64,000 nucleotides of DNA from Populus alba (Eukaryota; Streptophyta; Magnoliopsida; Malpighiales; Salicaceae), in the NCBI RefSeq assembly GCF_005239225.2, contig NC_133302.1, forward strand, positions 11,999,991 through 12,063,990, in the 5' to 3' direction. Of this stretch, positions 48,491 to 59,265 are shown piece by piece. The notes below the pieces were generated by a model. It did not search any database and was not told where the DNA came from. It was given only the letters and a program-made list of their open reading frames with translations. A program made the translations under genes and the position numbers. The stretch's first letter is position 1. Each line of letters starts with the position of its first letter.

Positions 48491-48803
48491 TGAAGATGAT
48501 AGAATTGATAAGAGAGTTTTAAGAAGAGAAATGAAGAATGTAGAGAAAGCAGAACAGATGAAAAAGAAGATGAAATTAATCACTGTATTTTCTTAATGCC
48601 ATAGTACATTATTGAAGCTGTATTTATAACTATTCTACAGACGTAAAGCAGTGGCTTTCTTCAATATGTAACAGCTTTCTCTAACTGTTTCTAACTGCCT
48701 AACAATATTAACTGCTAACAATATTAACTGTCTAACAGAATGTTAACCACTTCATCCTATAATCTTATGACATGTGTCATGATCCTGTTGATTGATATCT
48801 TCA
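48491..48803 (-). mobile_element. 3' LTR of the copia element
   Basis: On the minus strand it begins TGAAGATATC after the polypurine tract GCGGGGGAATG and ends ATCATCTTCA, giving a 7-bp terminal inverted repeat TGAAGAT/ATCTTCA. It carries short direct repeats (ACAATATTAACTG twice). The coding frame of RNase H runs a few codons into it. Confidence 0.85.
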
Positions 48804-49654
48804 CATTCCCCCGCAATCGTATGCATGGAGGAACCAAGCATAAGATTGGAGCAATGGTGACGAGATAATGGAGAAGAAATACCCTTAGTGAGGATGTCTG
48901 CAAACTGATTTGCAGAGGAAACATGTTGAACAAGCAAGTCACCTTTGATAACACGCTCTCTAACAACGAGGTAATCAATTTGAAGATGCTTCATCCTGGA
49001 ATGAAAGAATGGATTGGAAGCGAGAGAAATGGCAGAGATGTTATCACAATGAATTAAAGGAGGAATAAGCAATGGAACATACATATCACAGAAAAGTTGA
49101 CGAAGCCATGCGAGCTCAGCAGCAGCAATGGCAAGAGCTCTATATTCAGACTCAGCAGATGAGCGTGAGACAGTGTGTTGCTTCTTAGAAGCCCAGGAAA
49201 TAGGACTGGATCCTAAGTAAACAACAAAGCCAGAAACAGAACGACGATCATTGGGATCACAAGCCCAATCAGCATCACTGTATGCTTGTAAATTAAGGGT
49301 GTCGGGCTGAAAATGAATGCCATAATCAATAGTACCCCTGAGATATCTTAAGATTCCTTTAACTGCAACAACATGAGATTCGATGGGATTATGCATGAAT
49401 TGGCAAGCCTGATTGACAAAGAAGGCAATGTCAGGACGTGTGAAGGTTAGATACTGCAGAGCTCCAACAATACTTTTATACTGTTGTGGATGAGAGTAAG
49501 GCTTCCCATCATCCTTAAGTAGATGATGATAGGGAAGACAAGGAGTGGCACAGGACTTGGAATGCTGTAATTCAACCCGATCAAACAATTCCTGGATATA
49601 CTTAGACTGCGATATAAACAAGCCTGAGGAAGAATAAGAGACCTGCAGTCCCAA
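48752..49654 (-). pseudogene. Copia RT C-terminus and RNase H
   Basis: A 300-residue open frame. It contains CATPCLPYHHLLKDDG, VGALQYLTFTRPDIAFFVNQ, the RNase H segments YSDADWACDP (first catalytic Asp), SRSSAESEYRALA (catalytic Glu) and HCDNISAISLA, and ends past ADILTKG. A one-base shift at about 49650 separates it from the rest of RT. Confidence 0.92.
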
Positions 49655-51077
49655 AAAAATATGTCAACGGGCCTAAATCCTTCATATCAAACTCCTGAGT
49701 TAAGGCATCAATAACTGATGTAAGAAGAGATGAATGACTGCCTGTGAGAAGAATATCGTCCACATAAAGTAGTAATATCACAGTGCCAGTTGAAGAATGT
49801 TGGACAAATAAAGAAGGATCAGCAAGAGACGCCTGAAAACCCAAGCTAGGTAGAAAACTTGTAAACCTGTCATTCTAGGCACGAGGAGCCTGTTTTAACC
49901 CATATAAGGACTTGCGGAGTCTGCAAACAAAGTCAGGATAAAGCTTGCTTGTAAAACCTTGAGGCTGAATCATATACACCTCCTCTTGAAGAAGGCCATG
50001 CAGAAATGCATTTTTAACATCAAGTTGCCGTAAAGGCCAATGAAACTGAGCTGCAAGGGCCAGCACTAACCGAACAATAGTTGGTTTCTCTACAGGACTA
50101 AATGTTTCATTATAATCAATGCCCTCTTCTTGACTGAAACCTTTGGCAACAAGACGTGCCTTATGCCGAGCAATAGAGCCATCTGCATTTTTCTTGATGC
50201 GATAAACCCATTTGCAACCTACAAGATTCTTGGCATGTGGCAGGGGAACTAAATCCCAAGTTCCTTGGGCATGAAGAGCATCAATTTCTTCTTGCATAGT
50301 AGATTGCCATGCAACAACTTTAGAGGCAATCCTGAAGGAGCTTGGTTCAACTAGAGAAACATCAGGAGACTGAACTGTAGTGGAAAAAGCTTTCTTTTTG
50401 GAGATACCATTCTTGGACCAGGTTGTCATGGGGTGAAGATTTATAGGGGACAAAGGCAAGACAACACAAAGATTCTCTTGATGAAAATCAGGATCTGCAG
50501 GGGTAGAGAACTGTGTAGCAGGATCCAATGTGGATGAGGAAGACAATGTGTCCAAAGTGGCAGTAGTGCTCATAGTGGATTGGGAAGGCGAGCACACAGG
50601 CAAAACAGCGTTGTGTAATGAAATAGAAGGTGGAACAAGAGGGGATGAATGAAGCTGTATTTTAGCAGAGGATGAATGAGAAGGAGAAGATGAAGCTGTA
50701 GGCATAGAGGTGTATGGGAATGCAGACTCATCAAAGATGACATGACGAGTCACAAAACACCTATGAGTAAGAAGAGAAAAACATATATAGCCCTTGTATT
50801 GACCTGCATATCCCAAAAAAAGGCAGGTGGAAGTTTTAGGCTGAAGTTTGTGAGTATTGTAAGGTTTGAGCAGAGGGAAACATGCACAACCAAAGATCTT
50901 TAAATGAGTAAGAACAGGTAGAGAACCATAGAGTAAAAGATAAGGAGATTTGAGCTGAAGAATTGGACAAGGCATCCAGTTAATCAAGTAAATGGAGGTA
51001 CACAAGCATGAAACCAAAATTGAGAAGGGAGATGAGCAATCTGTAATAAAGTGATTGTTGTTTCTAGAATGTGGCAA
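49602..51077 (-). pseudogene. Copia integrase C-terminus and RT
   Basis: The frame 51077-49875 holds the integrase tail ([37 protein letters not shown]), a serine-rich linker, and RT with [30 protein letters not shown] and [10 protein letters not shown] (first catalytic Asp). A stop follows LKQAPRA at about 49872. The next frame (49844-49602) contains the active site LLYVDDILLTG. Confidence 0.92.
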
Positions 51078-51827
51078 TGCTTCCTTTCAGCAAGACCATT
51101 CTGTTCAGGGGTGTATGGACAAGAAATGTGATGAATAATGCCTTTAGTAAGGAGATACTTTTTGAAGGAATGATTGAGGTACTCACCACCACCATCACTT
51201 TGAAAAATTTAGAGATTAGCAGAGAATTGAGTGACCAAGAAAGCATGAAACAAAACAAAGATGGAATAAACTTCGCCTTTATTTTTCATTGGAAAAATCC
51301 ATGTGAACCGAGTACATTCATCTATGAAGCTAATATAGTAACAAAAACCATAAATAGAAACAGTAGGAGAAGGACCCCACACATCATTATGAATAACTGC
51401 TAAAGGTGTTTGGCAAATTTTCTTTCCAAACAAGCAGTGCAGACAGATTTGGAATGGTCTGAGGTAAAAGGAATGTTAGACTGATGTAAAAGGGCTGAAG
51501 TGATTTTGTTGGAAGGATGGCCAAGACACTGGTGCCAGAGACTGGTGTTTACTTGGCGACCAAGATAGCAAAACTGATGTTTAGAAGAAGAGAAGGACTG
51601 TGAGAGTTGAGAATGTGGGACGGATAAAGGGATAGGATATAAACAATCTCTACACAGTCCCTGGAGAAGAACCCTCCCTGTAAGCTTGTCCTGAATGCAA
51701 AAACCAAAGGTATCACAAATAAAATGGCAATTGTTGTCTGTACATAGCCTATGAACTGATAGTAAGTGTTGTGATAGCTTAGGCACATGCAGAACTTATG
51801 ATAATTTGAAGGAGCACTGTGGGACAT
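51078..51827 (-). pseudogene. Copia integrase zinc-binding region and catalytic start
   Basis: 51786-51400 encodes the H2C2 zinc-binding region LWHQCLGHPS...VCTACLERK. 51433-51209 encodes the catalytic start IHNDVWGPSP and FIDECTRFTW. The next piece (51258-51064, in another frame) carries the second half with indels. No intact integrase. Confidence 0.88.
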
Positions 51828-52302
51828 TCAAAATAGAAGAGCCAACATTAGAAATACTCAAACCTGAACCATCTGTAGTAGCAAAAGTTTCTGATCCGGT
51901 GAAAGGAGTGGCTAGATTGAGGTGAGCTAAATCAGAAGTCATATGAGTAGTTGCTCCAGTATCAGCAACCTAAAATTGCTCAGTAGAATTAGAAGAAGGG
52001 AAATTTGCATGCATTTCACTGAGATTAGAGGAAGGTGGTCTGCCTTGATAAGAAAAGTTGCCTCTGTGATAGCACTAGATAGCCGAATGACCACATTTCC
52101 AACAAATCTGACATTGGATTGAAGAGGTAGAAGAAGGGGACTGATTATGCCGTTGATAGCAATCAGCAGCTACATGGCCTTTCTTGCTGCAAATTTGACA
52201 AATGGGAAGATCACTGCCTGGACCAAGAATACCAAGACTCGAAAAAGGAGATTGATGAGGACTTGGACCCGATTGATAATGCCCACGGCTTCATCCACGT
52301 CC
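51828..52302 (-). pseudogene. Copia protease and gag zinc knuckles
   Basis: The protease active site DTGATTHMTSDL is at about 51963-51928. Upstream, two nucleocapsid knuckles are readable (CQICSKKGHVAADC near 52190-52150 and CQICWKCGHSA near 52115-52075, the last Cys lost to a stop), then a Ser/Gly-rich stretch. Gag N-terminal parts are absent. Confidence 0.8.
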
Positions 52303-52505
52303 TGATGTGGACTAGCCCAGAAACACCAGCAAGGACCCATTACATGTTCCAAATGGACCAGTGACTTGGTCCAAGACAGACATTGAAAGACGCATTGAAT
52401 GCATTAGTTTTGAAGGTTTACACCAAGTCAGAATTGGAAGGTCCATTGGAGTATCAAGAGGAGATCCTAGTACATCTTATCCATGTGTAAGAGGGGTCTA
52501 ATACA
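52303..52505 (+). pseudogene. Chromovirus pol C-terminus, copy 1
   Basis: Near-identical to 53222-53446. The frame gives a DPLHVPNGP segment and then an SKTxTLKDALNALVLKV-like tail, with a small change at the TRSK motif. It abuts truncated copia gag on the left without any LTR. Confidence 0.75.
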
Positions 52506-52707
52506 ACCTTATTTGGGCTATGAGATGAGGACAGCAAAGGAAACAAAAGAATCCTACTACAACTTGGAAACAACATGGTGGCTACCTTTTCCTTTTGTTT
52601 CTAGGATTAAGGGCTACATGGGCTATAAATAAGCCTTCAATCAGTTCTATACTATTTTAGTCCATTCTCTTCTTCTCATGGCAGAACATGGATTTAATAT
52701 TAGGGGC
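52506..52707 (+). other. Chromovirus 3' spacer
   Basis: Contains GCTATAAATAAGCC (TATA-like) and a GGACAGCAAAGGAAAC purine tract. It is present here but absent between the corresponding parts at 53446. It may be the 5' part (U3) of a further LTR variant. No coding. Confidence 0.45.
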
Positions 52708-53018
52708 TTTATTTTATTTTGTTAGCTACAGCCCAAGGCTTGTTTGGGCTTAATTAATACTTTGTTTTAAGCTAGGAACCAAGGCTTGTTTGGATTAAGT
52801 TATGGGCTTATCAGTTTAGGGTTTTGGGCCAGTTTTGAGTGGACCTCATATAAGTCCACATAAGGGGTCCATTAGGGTTAACTTTTCAAGAACTATTTAA
52901 ACTCATGTAGGCTAAAATTTCAGCAGCTTTGATGAACACTATTCTGAATGTTTCAGTTTTAACATGTGAGAGTGATTCTTGCATTCTTCAGTTCTTGAAC
53001 GAACTGAATCTGACTTAT
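52708..53018 (+). mobile_element. TGAT-family type B LTR, middle part (B11)
   Basis: Matches type B from GGCTTTATTTTATTTTG to GAATCTGACTTAT, then switches to LINE coding sequence. The final part with the palindrome is absent. Confidence 0.82.
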
Positions 53019-53221
53019 TCTTCAATTCTACGTGGGCTGGTCATATGGACAGATTGGAAACATGTATACGTGAAGCGAAAGTGGATGATCTTTGGTGTTC
53101 AGGTATGCATTATACTTGGACGAACCAATGTCCTGAGAATATGACTATGCGGAAACTAGATAGAGTGCTTGTGAATGAGAAGTGGAATATGCACTTTGAC
53201 ACGACCAAAAGCTTGATGTCT
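53019..53221 (+). mobile_element. LINE endonuclease fragment
   Basis: Encodes AKVDDLWCSGMHYTWTN and KLDRVLVNEKW, the C-terminal signature of L1-type apurinic endonuclease domains (SG..YTW.N and KLDRVL.N..W). Only about 200 bp remain. No other LINE copy in this window retains this domain. Confidence 0.85.
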
Positions 53222-53446
53222 TGATGCGGACCAGCTCAAAACACCAGCAAGGACCCATTACATGTTCCAAATGGACCAATGACTCGGTCCAAGACAAAGA
53301 CATTGAAAGACGCATTGAATGCATTGGTTTTGAAGGTTTCCACCAAGTCAGAATTGGAAGGTCCATTGGAGTATCAAGAGGAAATCCTAGTACATCTTAT
53401 CCATGTGCAAGAGGGGTCCAATACAACCTTATTTGGGCCATGAGAT
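53222..53446 (+). pseudogene. Chromovirus pol C-terminus, copy 2
   Basis: An open frame with DPLHVPNGPMTRSKTKTL, DALNALVLKV and ILVHLIHVQEG ending in TGA at about 53444. This basic tail after the integrase is typical of the end of pol in CRM/Reina-like chromoviruses. It is fused on the left to a LINE endonuclease fragment. Confidence 0.8.
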
Positions 53447-53932
53447 AAGGGCTTTATTTTATTTTGTTAGCTACAGCCCAAGGCTTGTTTGGGCTTAATT
53501 CATACTTTGTTTTAAGCTAGGATCCAAGGCTTGTTTGGATTAAGTTATGGGCTTTTCATTTTAGGGTTTTGGGCCAGTTTTGAGTGGACCTCATATAAGT
53601 CCTCATAAAGGGTCCATTAGGGTTAACTTTTCAAGAACTATTTAAACTCATGTAGGCCAAAATTTCAGCAGCTTTGATGATTATTATTCTGAATTTTTTA
53701 GTTTTAACGTGTGAGAGTGATTCTTACATTCTTCAGTTCTTGAACGAACTGAATCTGAGTTATCGAAGATTAACTGGCTTCTTGGCATCATTCTACTCAT
53801 TCCAATAGTGTTGGTGCCTTGGGGCAGGTTTCCATTGTGTCGCACTCATATCAGACCTATTTCGGCTTTCCGGGATCAGATCTCAATCTTGATTGTGGGT
53901 TGCATGACCACATGATCACGAGGTTCGCATCA
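53447..53932 (+). mobile_element. TGAT-family type B LTR, 3' part, in 5' position (B12)
   Basis: Runs from GGGCTTTATTTTATTTTG to GGTTCGCATCA and is followed by a primer-binding site. The usual type B start is missing, so pol C-terminus passes directly into mid-LTR. Confidence 0.85.
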
Positions 53933-54775
53933 GTTGGTATTGGAGCTAGGCTCCGAAACAAGGTCATATCATTCTGTTATTTTCGTTTTTTTTAGTGTCC
54001 CTTAAGTTTTTCAGTGTTTGCATCCATCTTCTTGTTCTTTGTGTCTATGTCATCTAAGCAAAAAAAAAAAAAAAAAGTTTATATTTCATCTTGTTCCTGT
54101 CTCTAATCATATCAGTTTGTTAAAAAGAAAAAAAAATCAGAAAGAAATAGAGAAAAGAGTGATTAGTTGAAATTTGAAGGATCATTCAATTTTTGTCGTA
54201 GAAACACAAATCTTGGTGAACCATAAGCAAACCACCTCGGAATCAATTTAAACTTCATATTCAGTCTATTGGGGGTGGGATCGCATGATATATCAAAGTT
54301 GGGCTTATTCTGATATTATTTTCTTGAGGTTTTAATTCGAGTTTCAATTCTGCCGCAAAACACTACTCTTAGTGAACCCTAGGTAAAACACCTTGGAATC
54401 TATTGAAACTTCATATTCTGAGTATTGGGTATGCGATTGCACCACATATTAAATTTGGGATTATTTTGATATCGGTTTCTGGAGGTTTTAATTGGAGGTT
54501 CAATTCTGCTGCAAACTGATCATACAAGGGGTTTGGGTACCTAGACATAAGAGAACGACTTATAAATTGAGTATTAGTTTTTTCATAATCTTGTATTACC
54601 AAATATTGAATTTGAAGTCATTTCAAGATCGTTTGGTTTGGGTTTCAATTCTGTTACGTAAAAATTGAGTAATAGGATAGATTTGCGTCAAGTTTGAGAA
54701 CATGATCTATACCGTTTAGGTTTGTCTTAATCTTTTTATTTCTATTATATTTGGGTTATCTAGGAGTCAAGTAAT
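53933..54775 (+). other. Primer-binding site and leader with 157-bp repeats
   Basis: TTGGTATTGGAGC at 53934 is a variant initiator-Met primer site. The leader contains iterated units starting with CAATTxTGxCGxA at 54187, 54345 and 54501 (periods 158 and 156 bp), each with AACTTCATATTC in the middle. No gag frame is present before the sequence changes at about 54775. Confidence 0.78.
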
Positions 54776-55091
54776 TGTTTTCGCTAATATTCGCTTTTGT
54801 TTTATTTCGTGTCTTCGTTTCGTCCACAATTCGCACGAATTTGCATTGCTACTCGCAAAATCATAATCGTAGTTTCGTTTTGGTTTGTTTTCAGTATATT
54901 GTTTTGCTTCTTGAGTCTGAAAATTATAATTAGAGTGTGCCGCGAAACAGAATTTCGCTGCACAATACACAAATCGGCAGCGAATATCGATTCGCTGCAA
55001 GAGGTTCAGTTGCGGCAGCGAAACAGAATTTCGCTGCGCAATACACAAATCGGAACCATCAATTTCAGCACATAGTTCTTCAACAAAATTC

Positions 55092-55327
55092 CAGCAACAA
55101 CATCACAGCAGAACACATTAAATTTCAGCAACAACATCACAGCAGAACACATTAATTGCAGCAACAATCATCACAACAGAACACATTAATTCCAGTAGCA
55201 ACATCACAGCAGAAAACATTAAATTTAAGCAACAACATCACAGCAGAACACATTGATTTCAGCAACAATCATCACAGCAGAACACATTAATTCCAACAGC
55301 AACATCACAGCAGAAAGCATTAAATTT
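55092..55327. repeat. Seven tandem 34-bp units
   Basis: Units of the form CAGCAACAACATCACAGCAG plus AACACATTAA(A/T)TT start at 55092, 55126, 55159, 55193, 55227, 55260 and 55294. Spacing is 33-34 bp and units differ by a few bases. Confidence 0.92.
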
Positions 55328-55973
55328 CAGCAAAACACACACACACATGCATGCTGGCCTACCCCATAGTTAAAGCCAACCCTCTACCATGATTTGTTAG
55401 ATGTTCTGAAATTGACTTTATTTCACTTCTGTTTGCTAGTTCTCCTAGTTAATTTCAGTTTCCTTCATAGCTGGCTTAGGTCTTAGATCAATTTTTCTTA
55501 GGGTTTTTCTTCTTCATTTTCGTTTCTGATTTTAAGGGGAAGAGGAAGGGAGTTTCATGTCCCATAACTTCTGAATTTAACTAAGTTTGAGGAAGGTTTG
55601 ACACTATTCTTTTCTCTTCAGCTACTGGTTCTCCTCCTTTTTCTTCCTCTCACGTTTTCCAGCTCTCTTTTTCCTCTCCTCTATGCAGCTGCCCACTCCT
55701 CTCTCAAGGTCTCATCTCTCCCTCAGTAGTTCACAAGGCAATCTCTACTGGTTGATTCACATTTCTGTTGTGAAAGGGGAAGGGAAGAACAGCATGCAAC
55801 TGCTGGTTTGGGAAGAAGATGGATCATTCTCTCTCCCCTCTTTGTATTTATACTACCCATCAAATGAAATGGGTTGTTTGGGGGTTGGTTTAGGTGTGTT
55901 CTTATCCTTGTTTGGTTTATCTAAAACCAGTTTTACCCCTCCCTCCCAGCTCTGTGTCACTGTTGATTGAGAA

Positions 55974-56137
55974 ATCGGCAGCGAAAACTGCATCGCTGCC
56001 GATCAAGAAATGGGCAGTGAAAAACTGTGTCGTTGCCGATTTCTGTATCGGTAGGGAAGGCTGCGTCGCTGCCAAATCCAGAATCGGCAGCGAAAACTGC
56101 GTTGCTGCCGATTTCTGCATTGGCAGCGAAAACTGCA
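55974..56137. repeat. Tandem 36-bp hairpin array
   Basis: Starts of the stem motif ATCGGCAGCGA lie at 55974, 56010, 56047, 56083 and 56119. Unit 1 is a perfect 11-bp stem (55974-55984 with 55993-56003) with an 8-base loop; unit 4 is nearly perfect; units 2 and 3 are mutated; unit 5 is half a unit. The same motif makes stems of 8 and 9 bp at 54977-54998 and 55015-55037. Confidence 0.88.
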
Positions 56138-56145
56138 TTCATCAT

Positions 56146-56146
<1 letters not shown>

Positions 56147-56200
<54 letters not shown>

Positions 56201-56204
56201 TTTG
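56147..56204. repeat. (CT)n(AT)n(T)n microsatellite
   Basis: About 12 CT units, about 11 AT units and a T-run, at the U3 start of the inverted Tekay-like LTR. Confidence 0.95.
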
Positions 56205-56214
56205 GGTGTTTACA

Positions 56215-57495
56215 TTCTCCCCTCCTAAATATGAATTTCGTCCTCGAAATTTAAGAAGTTTCACACTCCATACCTGGTAGTTAAAATAAATTGGGGTACT
56301 TTTTCCTCATCTCAGCCTCCCTCTCCCAAGTTTCCTCTTCTACTTGAGCATTTCACCATAAGATTCTGACGATAGGGATCTTTTTGCTCCGTAACTCCTT
56401 CACTTGTTGATCTAGTATCCTTATGGGTCTCAATTCCAGTGTTAAGTCTTCCTTGACTTCTACTGGGACCTGGGGTAGAACTCGGGCGGGGTCCACGTCA
56501 GCCTTCCTTAACAAGGAGACATGGAACACATCATGGACCTTGGCTAGCTGTAGGGGCAAATCTACCTTGTAGGCTACTGGTCCTACTCGATGTAAGATTT
56601 TGAAGGGTCCGATGAAGCGGGGAGTTAACTTCCCTTTTAATCCAAACCGTAACATGTTCTTCCATGGGGCTACTTTCAGGAACACCTGGTCCCCCGTACT
56701 GAACTCAAGAGGTCTTCTCCTCACATCAGCATACTTCTTCTGTCTATCCTGTGCGGCTTTGATGCGATCCCTGATAGTTCTCACTTTCTCCGTGGTGACT
56801 TGGACCAACTCTGCGCCATATAACTTCCGGTCCCCAATTTCCTCCCAACACAAAGGAGTTCTGCACCTCCTACCATACAAGGCTTCATATGGGGCCATCC
56901 CTATTGTGGCTTGGTGACTATTGTTATACGTGAACTCCACCAATGCCATGTGTTCCTCCCAGTTTCCTCCAAAGTCTAGCACACAAGCCCGTAATAGGTC
57001 TTCCAAGACTTGGATGACTCTTTCTGATTGGCCATCCGTTTGAGGGTGAAATGCAGTGCTCATGTCCAATCTTGTCGCCAAGGCATGTTGTATGCTCGGC
57101 CAAAGTCGAGAGGTGAACCTGGGATCTCGATCCGATACAATGGACACCGAAATCCCATGAAGTCGTACCACCTCATTTATGTAGATTTTGGCAAGCTTGT
57201 CCACCGAGTCGGTCATCTTTATAGGCAAGAATAGTGCGGATTTCGTCAACCGATCTACAATGACCCATATCGCATCATTTCCTTTCCTCCCTTTGGGAAA
57301 TCCTGACACGAAATCCATGGTGATCATCTCCCACTTCCATTCTGGAATTTGTAATGGTTGTAATAGCCCCGCAGGCCTTTGGTGTTCAACCTTGACTTGT
57401 TGACATATCCCACACTTTGACACATACTCAGCTATTTCCCTTTTCATATTAGGCCACCAATAGAGGTGTTTCAGGTCTCGATACATCTTAGTGCT
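56215..57495 (-). pseudogene. Tekay/Del-like integrase with chromodomain, cut by an Athila-type LTR
   Basis: A 377-residue open frame (57486-56353). It starts at the integrase zinc-binding region (YWWPNMKREIAEYV, CGICQQVK), then the catalytic residues in MDFVSGFPKG, VSDRDPRFTS and HPQTDGQSERVIQVLED (the DD35E set), LVEFTYNNSHQATIGMAPYE, a GPFKILHRVG segment and the start of a chromodomain (LRPIRILDQQVKEL). A TGA at 56353-56355 truncates the chromodomain; the frame stays readable to a second stop about 27 codons on. The N-terminal side is removed by insertion of the Athila-type LTR at 57496, five codons upstream of YRDL. Polypurine tract at 56215-56226. Confidence 0.93.
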
Positions 57496-58924
57496 TGATT
57501 AGTACTTAAAAGTGCATGTTTATCAAGGTTTTATATCATCATTTTGCACTTGAAGTATCAATAACTCCTTAACTAAAACATGTTTTATAATAACAAGTTT
57601 GATATTATAAGATACCTTAATTTATGGTAAATGCTCATTTTAAATGCAGGACTATCACATAAATAAAAGGATTGATTGATGAGTTTAAGCATTGAAAGTT
57701 AAAGGACAAAGAGATGGCCAAACTTAGAAAAGAGATGTCGGTGCAGTCCAAACCGGAACATTGCTCGGTAATTGGATCATATCTGGAGCTCTAGATTTCG
57801 GATTTAGGTCCACTTTATATGGATGGAAAGGTAAGACAAAAGCCTACAACTTTCATGAGGAGCCCAAGATTTGAAAAGGTCGTTTTGAAGTCCGAATTGA
57901 AGGAACAACGAAGAAGTCCGAAGCTGTCCTGCAGCCCAAACACTATTTTAGTGTTCAGCCCATATCTTGAGTTCTAGAAGTCCAAATGACCTCATCTTTT
58001 TTTTGTTGGAAAGCTGAGACAATTTCCTAGAACATTCTTGAGGATTCTGGGCAAATTATGATGTTAGCAATGACATCTTGATCAGACAAGAAGATAAGGA
58101 TTGTTATCTAGTCAAGATGTGGCCACCCACTCATCAAATTAGTCAACAAATCAATAGTTCCAAATTTTGGCCTATAAAAGGAGGCACTTACCATGTATTG
58201 AGGCATCTTGGTTTGCAGATCAAGATCATGCTCTTGCTTTCTCTCTTTGTATTGCTTATGTTTTGCTTTCATTAATATCAAGTTTATGCACTTCATTTCC
58301 TTTCCTTTACTTAGTTAACTTCTTTCTCATTTATGTTCTTATCTTGTTCATCTATGTTTCTTTCTTTCATTATGTTTAGCTAAGTTAATTATGTCAAGGT
58401 GAAAAGGGTACACTAATGGTGTAAGAATAAGTATAATATAAACTTAACATGGACCTTAACGTTGGATACTAACATGTTTTATATTTGTTATCTTGTTCAC
58501 TTTTAATACTTTGCTTGTTAAATGGTTAATCTAGATTTTATGTTGTATAACACTTGGTACAACAAATACTTGGTACTTTCATAGCCCATACTGTATGGTA
58601 TAACCGACACCTGAGCTATGAAAGGGACTTGATTTGTTGTTAACATAAGTTATAATCATGAATGCTGCAAACATTTACAAGTATTAACTTTATTCGAATA
58701 AGATAACTAATGTAATCATGTTAACAATTTATAATCTGATTGGAACCTCCTTTATGTGTGGTTTCCAATTGAATAAATAAGAGTTTATATTATACTTGTT
58801 TGAAGTACCATTAGTGGATCCTCTAACCTTGACATTTGTTTTTATCGTTGTTTAATCTTTACATTAATCTTTCATCTCAAAGTTCTCATTAATTTCTTCC
58901 TTCTCTTCTTTATTATTATTGTTG

Positions 58925-58968
<44 letters not shown>

Positions 58969-59240
58969 TGTTCATAAACTCAGTATATAGGCTGGAAACC
59001 TGTGACCCGATCTTTTAGATCATTCTCAGGTATAACAACGCCACGTACTGAGTATTATTATTATTATTACTATTAATAGTACTACTTTTGTTATTATTAT
59101 CGTTATTATTGTTATTGTTGCGTTGTTATTTATAATTTATACAATTAACCTCTCTATGGTTCGACCCCGGTCTTGCCGGGTTATTTATTACTTCGACACT
59201 CCTGCACTTGGGAGAAGACATCAAGCTTTTGGTCGTGTCA
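57496..59240 (+). mobile_element. 5' LTR of the Athila-type element (family C)
   Basis: The 1745-bp LTR begins TGATTAGTACTTAAAAG and ends GGTCGTGTCA. It contains the TTA microsatellite, the 76-bp insert with short inverted ends, and CGACCCCGGTCTTGCCGGG near the 3' end. Open frames in it (58078-58275 and others) are incidental. Confidence 0.9.
58912..59131. repeat. TTA microsatellite, split by a 76-bp block
   Basis: (TTA)n runs at 58912-58969 and 59053-59131 are separated by a non-repetitive block at 58978-59053 with inverted ends ACTCAGTA/TACTGAGT. Confidence 0.92.
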
Positions 59241-59246
59241 AGTTTT

Positions 59247-59265
59247 TGGCGCCGTTGCCGGGGAG
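59247..59265 (+). promoter_or_regulatory. Primer-binding site of the Athila-type element
   Basis: TGGCGCCGTTGCCGGGGAG starts six bases after the LTR. This sequence is the usual tRNA-Asp-type primer site of plant Athila-like elements. Confidence 0.85.

Larger units (their letters stand above)
48491..52302 (-). mobile_element. Ty1/copia element, inverted, 5' end missing
   Basis: Order on the minus strand is gag knuckles, protease, integrase, RT, RNase H, 3' LTR, which is the copia order. The 5' LTR and most of gag are lost at about 52302, where chromovirus pol begins. The short LTR (about 313 bp) and motif set suit an Ale/Retrofit-like lineage, which is inference. Confidence 0.9.
54776..56214 (-). 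mobile_element. 3' LTR of an inverted Tekay/Del-like element (left end unresolved)
   Basis: On the minus strand the LTR begins TGTAAACACCC directly after the polypurine tract AGGAGGGGAGAA (56215-56226). It holds the CT/AT microsatellite, an array of hairpins, and a 34-bp repeat array. The left limit is set where the TGAT-family leader alignment ends; the hairpin motif GCAGCGAA on both sides (54977-55037 and 55974-56137) argues that the whole stretch is one LTR. Confidence 0.65.

Noticed and set aside
53222..53240. TGATGCGGACC as a possible start of a further LTR type
   Set aside because: The bases after it encode the pol C-terminus in a clear open frame, no polypurine tract precedes it, and the resemblance to the TGATGCGAACC terminus is short.
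55092..55327. CRISPR-like array
   Set aside because: The 34-bp units are contiguous without unique spacers, and the context is a plant LTR.
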